Below, one piece after another: positions 24,501 through 35,310 of a DNA stretch of 64,000 bases. The notes under the pieces are model-generated. The model was given only the letters and a program-made list of their open reading frames with translations. It was not told where the DNA came from and ran no database searches. Both the position numbers and the translations under genes were made by a program. Each line of letters begins with the position of its first letter. Within the stretch, counting starts at the first letter, position 1. The stretch comes from Halictus rubicundus (taxonomy: Eukaryota; Arthropoda; Insecta; Hymenoptera; Halictidae), in the NCBI RefSeq assembly GCF_050948215.1, contig NC_135153.1:11064058-11128057 (forward strand), read 5' to 3'.

Positions 24501-25241
24501 TGTATCAGCCTGTAAGCCTGATCCAACGCGACCAAACTCGAGCTGCAAGCCGTATCTATCGCGTAGGAAGGCCCGTGCAGTCCGAAGAAGTAGGAGATCC
24601 TGTTCGCCAGCATAGCTCTGCTACATCCGGTGATGCCGAACCCGCTTGCCTAAAAGATAAAGACACATCCAAGAATTGAACGAAAAAAATTCCAAATTGA
24701 AAATATGTATCTCTGTTCTAGAACTGAACAGATCAAGCGACATCTACCTGCAGTTTCTCGTAGAACCAAGTCTTCTCCGACTCGCTGATACAGGATCCGA
24801 TAACGACCCCTGTGTTGGTCCCTCGCAGCTGTCTGGGGTTCACCCCCGCGTCAAGGATCGCCTCGAACGCGTGTTCCAGCAGCATCCTGCACATTGGGTC
24901 CAGGGTATGAGCTTGTTTGTAGTGAACGCCAAAGAAGATAGCGTCGAACTTGGACAAATCTTCCACCTTGCCACCGTCCCGTGGTATTTCAGCGTGATCT
25001 ATTCCAAAGAAACATACGGTTACTCCAATGATTTTCTGTAAAATTTCAGAGCTTCACCTAGTCGCCATCGAGTATAGTTGTCCGTGATCATGTCGACCTT
25101 GTTCATCAGATTCTCCTTCAGTTGCTGCACGTTGCGGCTCTCCGGGAAACGACCGGCGATACCGGTGATGACCACTTCTTCGCCAGGTTCCGGTGCAACG
25201 TAACTCGACGACTGCATCTCGCGCGCGTTTGCTACCGACAT
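15555..25241 (-). CDS. FASN: Fatty acid synthase, animal type I, complete
   Basis: Nineteen coding exons: 25058-25241, 24748-24998, 24418-24649, 23849-24267, 23470-23763, 23175-23382, 22917-23077, 22517-22834, 21939-22444, 21162-21466, 20678-21076, 19496-20529, 19137-19378, 18365-19061, 17416-18247, 16831-17303, 16217-16471, 15825-16079, 15555-15740. They join in phase to 2416 codons (vertebrate FAS about 2500). This cytosolic enzyme makes palmitate from acetyl- and malonyl-CoA with NADPH. Visible centres: ketosynthase Cys near 180 (DTACSSSL) with EAHGTGT and NLGHAE; malonyl/acetyl transferase GHSVGE near 604; dehydratase HVIDGRNLVP, His near 898; enoyl reductase HAGSGAFGQAA; ketoreductase VGGLGGLGLE with YGMGNAV; acyl carrier DSMM, Ser near 2048; thioesterase GYSYG, Ser near 2203, with His in GNH near 2370. 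Intron 19062-19136 is GC-AG. The intron after exon 16831-17303 holds a retroelement. All domains look functional. Confidence 0.96.
16581..16816 (+). mobile_element. SINE-like poly-A retroelement in a FAS intron
   Basis: A 236-bp insertion with GC-rich body and an A-rich tail (about 16801-16816) is flanked by perfect 14-bp direct repeats, AGGCGTGTACGTAC, at 16567-16580 and 16817-16830. These are the marks of LINE-mediated target-primed integration. It lies antisense to FAS, 14 nt inside the intron after exon 16831-17303. No coding domain is visible, so it is either a SINE or the truncated 3' end of a non-LTR element; I did not find clear tRNA-type A and B boxes. The intact duplication suggests recent insertion. 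Confidence 0.88.
20582..20632. repeat. Two-copy tandem duplication in FAS intron 11
   Basis: A 24-nt unit (TAAGATATATG... ending GAGCG) occurs at 20582-20605 and identically at 20609-20632, period 27. It falls within the intron between exons 20678-21076 and 19496-20529. Confidence 0.9.
21562..21864. mobile_element. MITE-like inverted-repeat element in FAS intron 9
   Basis: Terminal inverted repeats of about 30 bp with a few mismatches (left CTTCACTTTCTGGGACT, right GGTCCCAGAAGGTGAAG) bound a roughly 300-bp unit. It is inside the intron between exons 21939-22444 and 21162-21466. The unit has no coding capacity, so it is non-autonomous. The superfamily is not identified and no clean target duplication was pinned down. 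Confidence 0.65.
24268..24417. repeat. Hairpin/MITE remnant filling FAS intron 3
   Basis: This 150-nt intron contains inverted arms at 24319-24333 and 24368-24382 (GTAACGCTTCGACAG against CTGTCGAAACGTTAC, one mismatch). Its minus-strand end reads TACAGGGTGATG, a start common in Tc1/mariner-derived MITEs. Almost the whole intron is this structure, so the intron may derive from the element. The transposon origin is inference. Confidence 0.5.
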
Positions 25242-26837
25242 CTTTCTTTCCCAATCGGGTCTCTTTCTCGATCGATGCTCGAATTGATCACCGATGTCCC
25301 GCAGAAAGCTCTTTGTCCGGGTGATCCACGATCAAGGAACCACCGAGCCGCGAGATCAATTCAACTCGGTATTCGCAGCGGAAGATTAACTGTGTTAATC
25401 GATATTCAAACTATGCAATTTGAATCTGCACCGGGAACAGAACAGAACTGTTTCCGATTCGGTGACGGACAATGAGACCAACACTGGGGGACCACTCGCT
25501 AGACTCAAGTTCGAACAAAATGTACAAGGGCTTTTTATAACCATGATCATCCCCACTATTCGGGGCCTAGCGGTTCTTCTTTGAATATTCCTGAGGGTGA
25601 TCTGCATAATGACCTTTGAAAATTCCATCGGTTGAACCCAATGGTGGCCAGGCCTGCCCCCGTGTGACTTTTAGTCATTATGCCATTGTGTCATTATTTT
25701 ACCGGTTTAGAATTGTTTAAAAATAAGAGGCTTTCGAAGTTTGCAATTTTACAAGCAGTGGCCGGGAAGCTGTATATCGCGGTGCAAAGTTCACTTTAAA
25801 TAACTTTAATTTCGACAATTTTAAAGTGTCCACTTTTTTAAAAACAGATCCGTAAAGATGACACTTGCTGCTATATCTTCATTTTTTTCAAATTTTTGAA
25901 AATGTCCCTGCTATGAAAACATTGCGTTTGTTTAAAACAATTGCAAAATAAATGGTGAAAAGAACATAGTTTTTAAATGACAACATTTTTAGTAGATACT
26001 CTTATCTTTTCATCGATTTGTTAGTTCTAGTCTTATAATTTAATGAAAAATGGGTGACACGTTTGTTTACAAGTCTGTAAAATCGAGAAACCCTTATATA
26101 GATATCGAAAAACCCTTCGACAGTCGTTCGTAGGTCACTAAAGACTACAAGATACATATTCAAATTTGAACAAAATCCGAAATATTACTGCAAACTGACC
26201 CTATAGCATCTGATAAGAGGGGAAGTCATCGAAATATACAGTTAGAAATACCAGGCGGAATACTAGATATGTATGAAATATTTTCAAGTTTGTCCTACAT
26301 ATGTCAAGGAAGAAATATATATTGTTTATTGTACGAGCTATCGAACATATATAGATTTTAAGCAGAACGATGGAGCCGATATGTACTGTATACGGATCAA
26401 TTCATATTGCTTGCTTATGGAAACTTCCGCTCCCGAAATTCAAAATACCCTAACGAGAAAAGATCGGCTGCTCCACCCATCGAGCACTGAACTTGACGAT
26501 AGAATAATATTAAATTCGTCGAATGTTGTCGTCTGATCCAATGAATATTCTCCGACGTGCTGACTATACGAAAGTCAAGGGTTGCCGGAAGTCGCCTTAA
26601 GGTCAATGCATATCTCACAGGCCACCAGAAAACGTAACAATAGATACTATTTTTACCAAGAAATTTCCGAATGATTAATTCCATGATATTCGACGTATAA
26701 CGATTAAATTCCTTAACAACGTATTCTCCACCTATTACCACCAAGAATTCTGAAATGTTCTAGTTAACAGCTTTTTAACGTATTCCTCATCTATTACCAC
26801 GACGAACTCTGAAAAGTTTTGGTTGGTAGGTTTTTAA

Positions 26838-27052
26838 CACTAGGTTTGCGGAGCATTAAAAGTGAGTATTTCACATTACTTTATAAAAATAAGAATGTGT
26901 CTATCCAAATTTTCAGCCATTTTGTAAATAATATATACCTAAGGAAATAAGTTTGTTGAGTAATTCCACGCAGATGGATCTTCACAATCTCAATAATCGT
27001 AAATTAAAAATATTAGAACTCGTCATTTTGACGGTCTCCCGTAAACCTAGTG
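26838..27052. mobile_element. piggyBac-like MITE, TTAA flanked (copy A)
   Basis: A 215-bp unit is bounded by TTAA at 26834-26837 and 27053-27056. Terminal repeats are CACTAGGTTTGCGG on the left and, inverted, CACTAGGTTTACGG on the right (13 of 14 match). TTAA targets with a C-starting terminal repeat are typical of the piggyBac superfamily. It is non-coding and therefore non-autonomous. Confidence 0.8.
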
Positions 27053-27064
27053 TTAAATAAATGT

Positions 27065-27181
27065 AGCATGTTCATTCTGCCTTCGTGCCGCCACGCCACG
27101 AACCGTCAGGGGTTCGCGAATCCCAGCGGTTCGCAGGTCAATGCCAGAGCCTGTCGGGCACGAAGGCAGAATGAACATGCT
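27065..27181. repeat. Perfect 25-bp palindromic arms with an inner hairpin
   Basis: The arms at 27065-27089 and 27157-27181 are perfect inverted copies (starting AGCATGTTCATTC). The match continues outward about 12 bp with two differences. Inside, CGAACCG and CGGTTCG form a second, nested stem. It sits at the centre of the larger foldback unit. Confidence 0.85.
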
Positions 27182-28661
27182 GTATTTATTTAAAAAGCTA
27201 TCAACCAGAACTTTTCAGACGAGGAATTAAACGTTATAACAAACAAAATAACAATTTATTACTACGCTAACAAAAAAAAAAAAGAATATCATCTGATAAT
27301 CTGTGCGGTGAAACAATTCGTCATTATTTATTTAAAAAGCTGTTAACTAAAACATTTCGGAGATCCCAGTGGTAATAGGTGGAGAATACGTTGTTAAGGA
27401 ATTTAATCGTTATAATAAACAAAATAACAATTTATTACTATACTAACAAACCTATCCCCACCTCGGCCGCGCGTGTAGGTCCAATGTTTTGACATAGTAT
27501 GTGTGACCGCTGTAGCCAATATTTCGAATACAGCCGAAAATGCGTGTGAAACGAGGCCTGCCTCTTCCACTCTGAACCAATCGGCTGCGCATTCGTATCA
27601 ATACAATGTCACCACTTCGAACCCATACGAAATGGCGTCTTTCTACCCCCTACAATCGTTAGCCCACTGCTATAATCGACAGCTTACGTCGAATATCATG
27701 GAATTAAAAATAGTATCTATTGTTATGTTTTTCGAGTAGGAGCTCCTAAAAACATTTTTTTTTTGGGCCATGCACAGCAGGGAACTGTCAACACAGAAAA
27801 GGCTCGACAGGCCAGAGAATCAAAGCCTGGCACGTTTGTCGGCTCCTAAACGCTAGGGCCAAAACCAGGGTTGTAATGTTGAGCCAGTCGGACTGGCCTG
27901 TGAGATATGCATTGACCTTTACTTTGCATAAATAAACGCCCCCTTAGCGCCCCTGATTACAATACCTTGGGTACAGATTTCAATGTAATCTACATATGGC
28001 CATGAAATCTAGAATTCCCCCTAACTAGGATCTATCTCGTGCCTTATACTACGAAAATATTTCAATTCAATTTCCCAAACGTAAATTTTGCTCCCGAGAC
28101 CTTCACGGCGCTGCTTCTTATGTGGCGTATTCTACTTGTTCGTCGCATAAAAAGGGCCTAGCCGATTAAGATAGTCAAAATTGCCCTTAAAGGTTTTTCA
28201 ATGACTATTGAACCATTCGAAAGCTGACTAGAAATTATTTGTTTTAAATACGTAGTCAGAGATGAGTTTCATAAAAATCTTTATTCAGTGGATAAATAAG
28301 TACTCCACATTGAACTACAAAATTACAAAATTTTGTTGACACACAGTCAAAAATATATTATTATCGTTGTAATTGTATCTCTATAATATTGTCGATATAA
28401 TTAATATAATCTTAAGTCTAGATTGAGCCACCGGTATCAAGTATCGAATATCGAATCTACGCAGTTGGCCAAATGCTGTTTCGAGCAAATTTTGTGCAAT
28501 ATTTGTATCACACTTTGCTTTTGCAAAGTCATATTTTGCTTTGCATTTGTTACCAAACCCTGCTTGGAGTAGGATTTGGTCCTTATTTGATATGAATTTG
28601 TTACCAAAATAGATGGATCGGAATTTGAGTACAAAGTGTGCAAAATTCTATACCAAATTGG

Positions 28662-28928
28662 GGCCAAACCTCGGCTTCGTTATAGAGGGCAAGTCGGTCG
28701 TACTAAGTTCTTGCTCTACGAGTAGATATCGGGAAAAATCGGAATAAACCTTTCTGTAGGAGGAAAAATAAAATTTTATTTAATCTTCTAAATTATGTAA
28801 TTTTAGGTTCCATATATTTTTAATAATTTAATTCCGTTTTCCTTCCTACAAGCAAGGTGTACTCTTACAAGGTTAGGTTCGCTCTTAGTGCGACCGACCT
28901 GCCCTCTACAACGAAGCCAAGGTTTGGC
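28662..28928. mobile_element. Foldback element near the citron 3' end
   Basis: Inverted arms of about 46 bp at 28662-28707 and 28883-28928 differ at roughly five positions. They begin GCCAAACCTCGG and its inverted counterpart. A second inner pair (CTGTAGGAGGAAAA against TTTTCCTTCCTACAAG) lies inside. Related AT-rich, CCAAATT-type sequence continues outward on both sides to about 28.4 and 29.05 kb, so the whole unit may be near 650 bp. Confidence 0.7.
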
Positions 28929-29570
28929 TTCGATTTGGTCTTGATTTGGCATGGAATTTTGACTACAAATCTTGCACTCAAATACCGAGCCTAATGTTGA
29001 AAAAGATAGATCGGAATTTGTATATAAACTTTGGTGGCAAATTCATAACAAATTATTTACTGGGTACCCCGTCTAAATTGGAAGTACTTAGTCCGGTAAA
29101 ACAAAAATCTCGCAGCAAGTAAAGAAAAGTAATTACTTTTACGAAGCGTATAAGTATATCAAATTTGGTAGGCTAATACTACGTGGTACCGTACAAATTC
29201 TTCGTCGCAGAAAATGTGTCCGACAATGAGATTTGACTACGCGGTTACGTTCTCGTGATCGACAAAATGGAAATAATATTAAAAATAATTATACGGCAAA
29301 GTAAGTACCCGAGAAGCTCTCAAAACGACTGTGAGAAATACTTAAATATTCGCACGTCGATTATGCGTTGGCGACATCATTAGCAAATACGTATGAATTA
29401 AATTAAATTAAATACATTATATAAATTTCGCCTCTCGAATGTTCTTTGTGATTCACTGTTGTCCTGTATGGTCATCAAATATTTGCAGTCTTTCTCTCGG
29501 TTCTTTTTGCGACTCCTAGAAACGTACAAAAACATGAATGAACGCTTATGTTTGGCGGTCAAAAAATATC

Positions 29571-32500
29571 TCAATATTTGGGAACGCCGGCGAAATGTAC
29601 TTTTTTCCCCGGGCCGTCCAAAGCTTCCATTAAGCTCGACGTGAAACTAAATTCCGAACTGCTTTCATCGTCTTGACCTCTGTAAACAAAAAACTCGCGT
29701 AAGACAGAGCAAAAAGTTTTGGATTTAGTAGAAGTATACAGTATAATGAAATCACGTACAACGTGTCTAGACTAGTGAGACTGCCATTCAATTCCGGTAG
29801 ATTCGAAGAACCATCCACCCTAAGTAGTTCTAAGAAAGAGTTCACTGTTGCTAGGTAAATTCCTTTTGTTCCAGCCACCCCCAAATAACGAGGACTGGAT
29901 AATTCGATCAACGTTCGCTCCGGATTGTTCGTAGGTGTGGTATACGAGTCGAGTGTGAGTTTCACGATCTCCACCGATGAGAAGTGAATAATAAACAGGT
30001 ACGGTTTTCGAAAGGCTGCAAGAAAAGTAGAAGATTAGCTGTAAGGTACGCGAAGTCATCGAAAAAACAATGTCGATGGAGTTTACCGAAAGCAAAAGGC
30101 AAATGGTTCCACGAGGGATCAACGGCTCGAGTTCTTTGGCCGCTTTCGTTCACGAACATTCCGAACTCGTTGTAGCAGAGCAGCAACTCCACTTTTCCAG
30201 GTACAAGAGAGACGTTTAGAACACAGACCGGGAAGATACCCAGCTTGGCTACGCCGGACAACGCAGCTTTCACCGAACTGTCGTCTTCCTCGGGGAATTC
30301 TGCAACGATTTTAGGTATCATAAATATTATAAAGTAACAGTTTGTCATATTAGTTGCATATATTCCGTACCATCGACACAGTAATTCTTAAGGTCTATTT
30401 GGAAAAATTTATTGCATCCCACAATGAGAACGTTTTGGGTAAATATGGCACAACTGCATGGCTCGTGAGTCTCCAGCTCGCGGACACCAACAAATTCTCC
30501 GACATCTTCTTCGGTGTACCATTTAAGTAATCTACAGATTTCGGCAGTGAATATCGACGTTAATGTTCGCTATTACGCCTTAAAACGTGAATCGTGTTAA
30601 GCAATTGCAACTTACATTACGTGGGATGCGGTTGCAGCACAGAGCATATCCCCCTGCAATTGATATAGATGGCAACTGTCGGCACCGTTTAGAACCGGTT
30701 TGGTGGTGATCGCTGGCCTAGAGCACTCGGCGGCCATCGCGTTGCTCTTCAGTTGCCTTAGACTACAAGACACTAATTGCCTGTTTTCACCAGCTATCAT
30801 TAAAGCTATGTCCAAGCGAGGGTGCAAGGTTAACTGGTGGACCCTCTTCACCCCTTTAATCGCCGTTAGTGTACGCGACTTGGAGCCGCGATAAGAGAAC
30901 AGTCCCTCTTCGGCGCCTAATAATAATACATTCTCTTCGTTTAAATGGACTGCACAATTCAAGTCCAACTAAAAAGGATTCACAGTTAGCGAATCTACAA
31001 TACACAGGTACCAATTCGAAGCTAAACAGACCGCTTACTTGATTCTTTTCCAGTCTTAGCACAGTTGAATATCTTTCGCCTTTGTGAACGTTGCTCGAAT
31101 AACTTTGACTAGTAACGGATTTCAGTGCTTTCGACCAATTTTTCTTATCAGTTTGGCTCAAAGCCATTATATCTAACCGCGAAGTAGGCCAACAGGTGGT
31201 TGACGCGTTCGATTCTATCCTAAATATAAACGACAAGTCTGATTTCGCCGTTCCCATCACGTCCGGCTGCTGTACATTGTCGGAAACGGTGTACCCGTCG
31301 TTCTCGGTTAAGTCCAGACGATTTATGGGAGCCATTCCAACAGAAGGCTGGTGTTCGTAGGTGCACAAGCAAGTTCCCTCCAACCTGAGGTACTTCCTTT
31401 CCCAACAGGTCTTCGAGCGCTCTGGAACCTTCACCCATCCTTCCATGGAGACGCGACTGTCCTTCTTAGTTTGAACGTCGCACGGATCCTTAAAAATGAT
31501 AAGAAACGTTATCTACATCGACATCTCGTTACAGATTTACGTGTTTTCAAATCGTTCAAGTTATATATGATATGTATCATAGCGTACTGTGTCAGGTTTA
31601 TCTGGTTGGTCGATGGCCAAAGTTTGAACGCTTCCAGAAATGGAGGACAAGCTCTCGTCACTGTTCCTCCAATTTTGGCCGAACTGTTTGGCGAAGCCTC
31701 CAGGTAAACCACAGGTAGCAGGAACGGTGACAGCGCATTTCAGATGTGTCATCACCTGACATTCACTGCAAATGGCAGCTCGTTTGCCGAACTGAATCGA
31801 GTCTAGACACGCGGAGCATTTACCTGCTCGCATCGGCAAACCAACGTCGAATCTATGGGGAATATTGTGGCCCATCCTTTGAGGCGACAAACGTTTGGAC
31901 AACGTGTTGGTCTTCATCTCCGATACTGTCGGTGAGGTCGGAGCAGAGATAGAAGCTTGCATGGCTTTCAACGCTAACAGTTGATCGGTCAACGTTTTCA
32001 CCTTTGCTCGCTCTTTGGCCAACTGGTTCTCCAACTCTCGGTAGCCAACAGGCATTCCACTTCCACTCGGCGGTATATTCTCTTTCTGTTTGGTACCAAG
32101 AATCTTATCGCACACCGTTTTCTTCTTTTTGCCGCATTCTTCCAGCTTGAACTGAAGGTAGTCTATCAATTTGGTCTGCTGCTGTCTAGTGCTCTCCGCT
32201 TTGACCTCTCTCTCCTGATAGAATTGTCTCATCTCCTCCAAGATGCTCTCCAACTCCGAGATCCTCATCCTCAGTTCTTGACCTTGGTCCACGCTGCTTT
32301 GCAGATCGTTCATCAACGCGAAGTTTGCCTCTTTTAGCTCGTGGAACCGCGTCAAGTGCTGGCTGCTCTCTTCCTTGACTACTCTCGACTCGGCCTTTGC
32401 TATTTCCAAAGTACGTTTCATTTCTGACAGATCGCACTCCAAATCGTCGCATTTGGTCGTCAATTGTTCTACTTGGCCGTTCAATTCTTGAGCAAGCCTT

Positions 32501-35310
32501 TTATACTGATCTCTCTGGGCGATCAAGCCGTTCCTCTCGCTCTCTATGTCGCCGGTTTCGGACTCCAGCCTCTCCAAGTTTCGCTCGGCGGACAATCTTA
32601 ACGATCTCTCTTCGTTCTGACCGGCGAGCGCCTCGCGGAGCTTCGACTCCGTTGTCTCTAGGTCTCTCTGCAGCTTCATCTTGTCTTGGATCAGTATATT
32701 CTCCCGTGTCTCGTGATCGCTCGTCAATCTATCGTAATCCATCAGCTGCTCCTCCAATACGGTACACGTCTCCTTGAGAAGCTGCGTGTTTAACTCGTAG
32801 CCTTTGATCTCTTGCTCCAGCTTCTCTATTTTCGTTTCGAATTCGCTTATCTCTTCGGCGTGCTTGGCTATCTTCAGCGACAGACGTCTGTTCTCCGAGT
32901 TCAGATTCTCCACTCTGTCTTGACTGGTCCGGCACTGCTTGCGCGCCGCGTCTAATTCTCGGCGCAGCGAAGCGCTAGAGGATTGAAGCTCTTCTATTTG
33001 ATGGTTAGCCTGAGTTAAGGCCTATATACCGAAACAGAAGAATATAAACAATATGAATAAAATTAATGAAATCAAGTCACGCGTGATATTAATTTAATAG
33101 CATTCACAAATACGGAATCTTGTAAGATATTTACTCTTTGAGCGGAATCAGCTTGCATTTTATTTCGCGAAGATTCTTTCGTTATATCGTTCAACGATGC
33201 TTTCGCGCTATCCAATTCCTTGAGAAGCTTCTTGGATCTCTCTTCCTCCTCCTTTATCTTGTGATCCAATTTCTCCGATATCTTTTGTTTCTCCTCTTGT
33301 AAGACTTTGATTTTGTCGTTCGCCCTTTTACTTTCTCTCAAAGCGATTCTTTTATCCAAATTGGCATCCGACAATTCTTTCTCCTTCTTCCATAAACTGA
33401 TTTGCACTTGTTTCGCCGTCTTTTGTTCCGCGTTCAAGGCGTCCCTCATCGTCTGGACTTCCTGCTCTAATTTGTCCACCTTTTCTTGTGTATGGGTGGC
33501 GGTGATTCTTCCGATATCTATTTTGGGACCAACGCTGATGCCGGTGCTGGTTTGCTCTGATTCCTTCTTCAGGGTGGCATTTTCTGTTTCCAACTTGGTC
33601 ACGCTCTGTTCCAATCGCCTCAGCAATTCTTCCAAGTTACCAACTTTCTGAAGGTGTTCGTCTGAAAGCGATTGAAAATGTTTATTACGGTTTACTTGCA
33701 GACAAATTACCATAACGTTCGTTTCAGGAATGTCACCTTCTTTCTGCAACGAATCCTGCAACCTTTTCTGTAACGCGATCTTGTCCTGTGCAGCCTGTTC
33801 CAGATTCATTGCGAGAGCTTCGCTTTGCTCTAAATTCATCATAGTCTCGCTTAAGTCGGACTTCATTACCTTTAAGACAATATTCGCATCAGTACAAATG
33901 TTAAAGCTTATATTATCGTTCGTGATTAAAATTAATATTAATTATGCACTTGTAATTGCTGCTTCAGCTGTTCGTTCTCAAGTTTCGACCTCTCCAGTTG
34001 CTGTTTCAGTGTGGTCACCATTTGTTCGGATGTCATAGCGTTGTCCAATTGTTTCGCTCTCTCTTGCAATTGTTTCTTCAAAGTATCTATCTCAGCGTCC
34101 CGGACAGGTATCGTGGCTTGTATGCTGCGCAACTGTTCCTGACAGTCTTTCAACTCATTTTGTGCCAGCTCCAAAGCAACGTTCAATCTCGACTGGCGAC
34201 AATGATTGGAATCCTGTTCGTTTCTCAGTTTAGTCTCTAGATCTGTATTCTTCGCTGTTTCTATATCTAACTTTGCTCTTAACTCAGCCAGCTGATTGTG
34301 TGATCGAGTCGCTATCTCCTCAAGTTTAGTTTCAACACCTTGTACGCTTTGCCTGCTAAGTTCCCTAGTTTTCGCTAGAGATTCTTTATATTGCATCTGA
34401 TAAAAAACATCAAATTAATGATCTATTAATATTACTGGAATCAATGTTTTGTTACCAGTTGTTTATAGAAGATACAGACCTGAAATACCCTAAGCTTATG
34501 CAACTCTGCATTTGCAGTTTCCAACTCACACTCTGTCCTCTGTAATCTCGAACTCATCTCATTGTTGCTTGTACATAATTCGGTAATCCTCATAGTTTGG
34601 CCTTCTATGTGTTTATTGAGCTGTGCAACCTTGTCTTTCTCCGCATTTTCCCATTTGCGTTTTGCATCTTTTATCAGGCTAAGGGCCCTTGTCTCTAAAT
34701 CTTTTCTCTCCTGCCGTTCTAACTCTGTTATCACGGTACAATCATTATATCTCGGTGTGTTTACGTAATATAAAATGATCTTACAAACTATAGTCACTAC
34801 AATATTTACAAACATCAGAATGTCTTACACAACAAGAAATAGGTATTCTTACGTTTCCTTAATCATTGGACCATTTGAAATTCCACCATCTATTTCAGTC
34901 ATAAATGTATAAAATACACATTCTAACGATAAGGTACTACTAATTAACTATATCATGTATGTCAAGTGAAATTTAATATCATAGGCCAATTAAAAGAATT
35001 CCATGATCTATATATGTATGTATTAATTTGTGCAGCACCGTTTAAATTAAACAACATACGGTTGCTAGTCGAAATTATCTGTTAAAATTTTCTTCTAAAA
35101 GTATTAGGATTAAAGTATACATTATAATTAATAATTTACCTAGTGTTCTTTTTATTCCGGACACTTCTGATCTTGTTGTAACCAATTCCCTCTCCAATAT
35201 ATCTCTTTCTTTACTAAAAGCTTCCAATTTCTTTGTGGCGTCACAACGAAGCGCCATTTCTCCCGCGTGCCGTCCTGGCGCCTCGGATGCCTCAAGAACA
35301 GTGCTGAGCT
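29571..35310 (-). CDS. sti: Citron (sticky) homologue, coiled coil-C1-PH-CNH part; 5' end not found
   Basis: Exons: 35140-35310, 34480-34724, 33950-34396, 33737-33869, 33135-33661, 31588-33021, 31039-31488, 30616-30968, 30371-30531, 30087-30299, 29760-30015, 29571-29679; about 1499 residues in frame. Citron is a Rho effector at the midbody needed for cytokinesis. In order: a long coiled coil (to about residue 850) including QQTKLIDYLQ, conserved with vertebrate citron; a C1 zinc finger starting HNIPHRFDVGL; a PH domain starting MEGWVKVPERSK; and a CNH beta-propeller ending near SPRYLGVAGTKGIYLA. The tail is acidic and Ser-rich and ends VHFAGVPKY. The first exon begins mid-coil in phase 2, so coding exons are missing upstream. 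No kinase exons are seen between 35.3 and 40.0 kb. Intron 33662-33736 is 75 nt, in frame and stop-free, so it could be retained. The donor of exon 34480-34724 could instead be at 34489. Confidence 0.9.

Larger units (their letters stand above)
26599..27919. mobile_element. Large foldback element with nested insertions
   Basis: Four pairs of inverted segments are arranged in palindromic order. 26599-26624 pairs with 27894-27919 (26 bp perfect); 26629-26700 with 27684-27732; 26701-26777 with 27332-27409 (about 77 bp); and a central 25-bp pair lies at 27065-27089/27157-27181. A TTAA MITE sits in the left half of the interior and direct copies of an arm segment occur near 27.19 and 27.33 kb. It resembles a Foldback-type element or the ends of a larger deleted DNA transposon. 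No transposase is visible. Confidence 0.7.
25242..29570. other. Gene-free, transposon-rich interval between FAS and citron
   Basis: No coding region is supported. 25.24-25.7 kb is the FAS upstream region and probably includes its promoter and 5' UTR. From 26.6 to 29.1 kb the sequence is largely made of foldback and TTAA elements, listed separately. The 3' UTR of citron enters from the right. Open frames here (for example 28437-28667 minus) are translations of repeats. Confidence 0.65.

Noticed and set aside
28437..28667. Minus-strand frame with repeated TNSYQIRTKSY-like sequence
   Set aside because: Lies in the AT-rich flanks of a foldback element with internal DNA repetition; not a gene.
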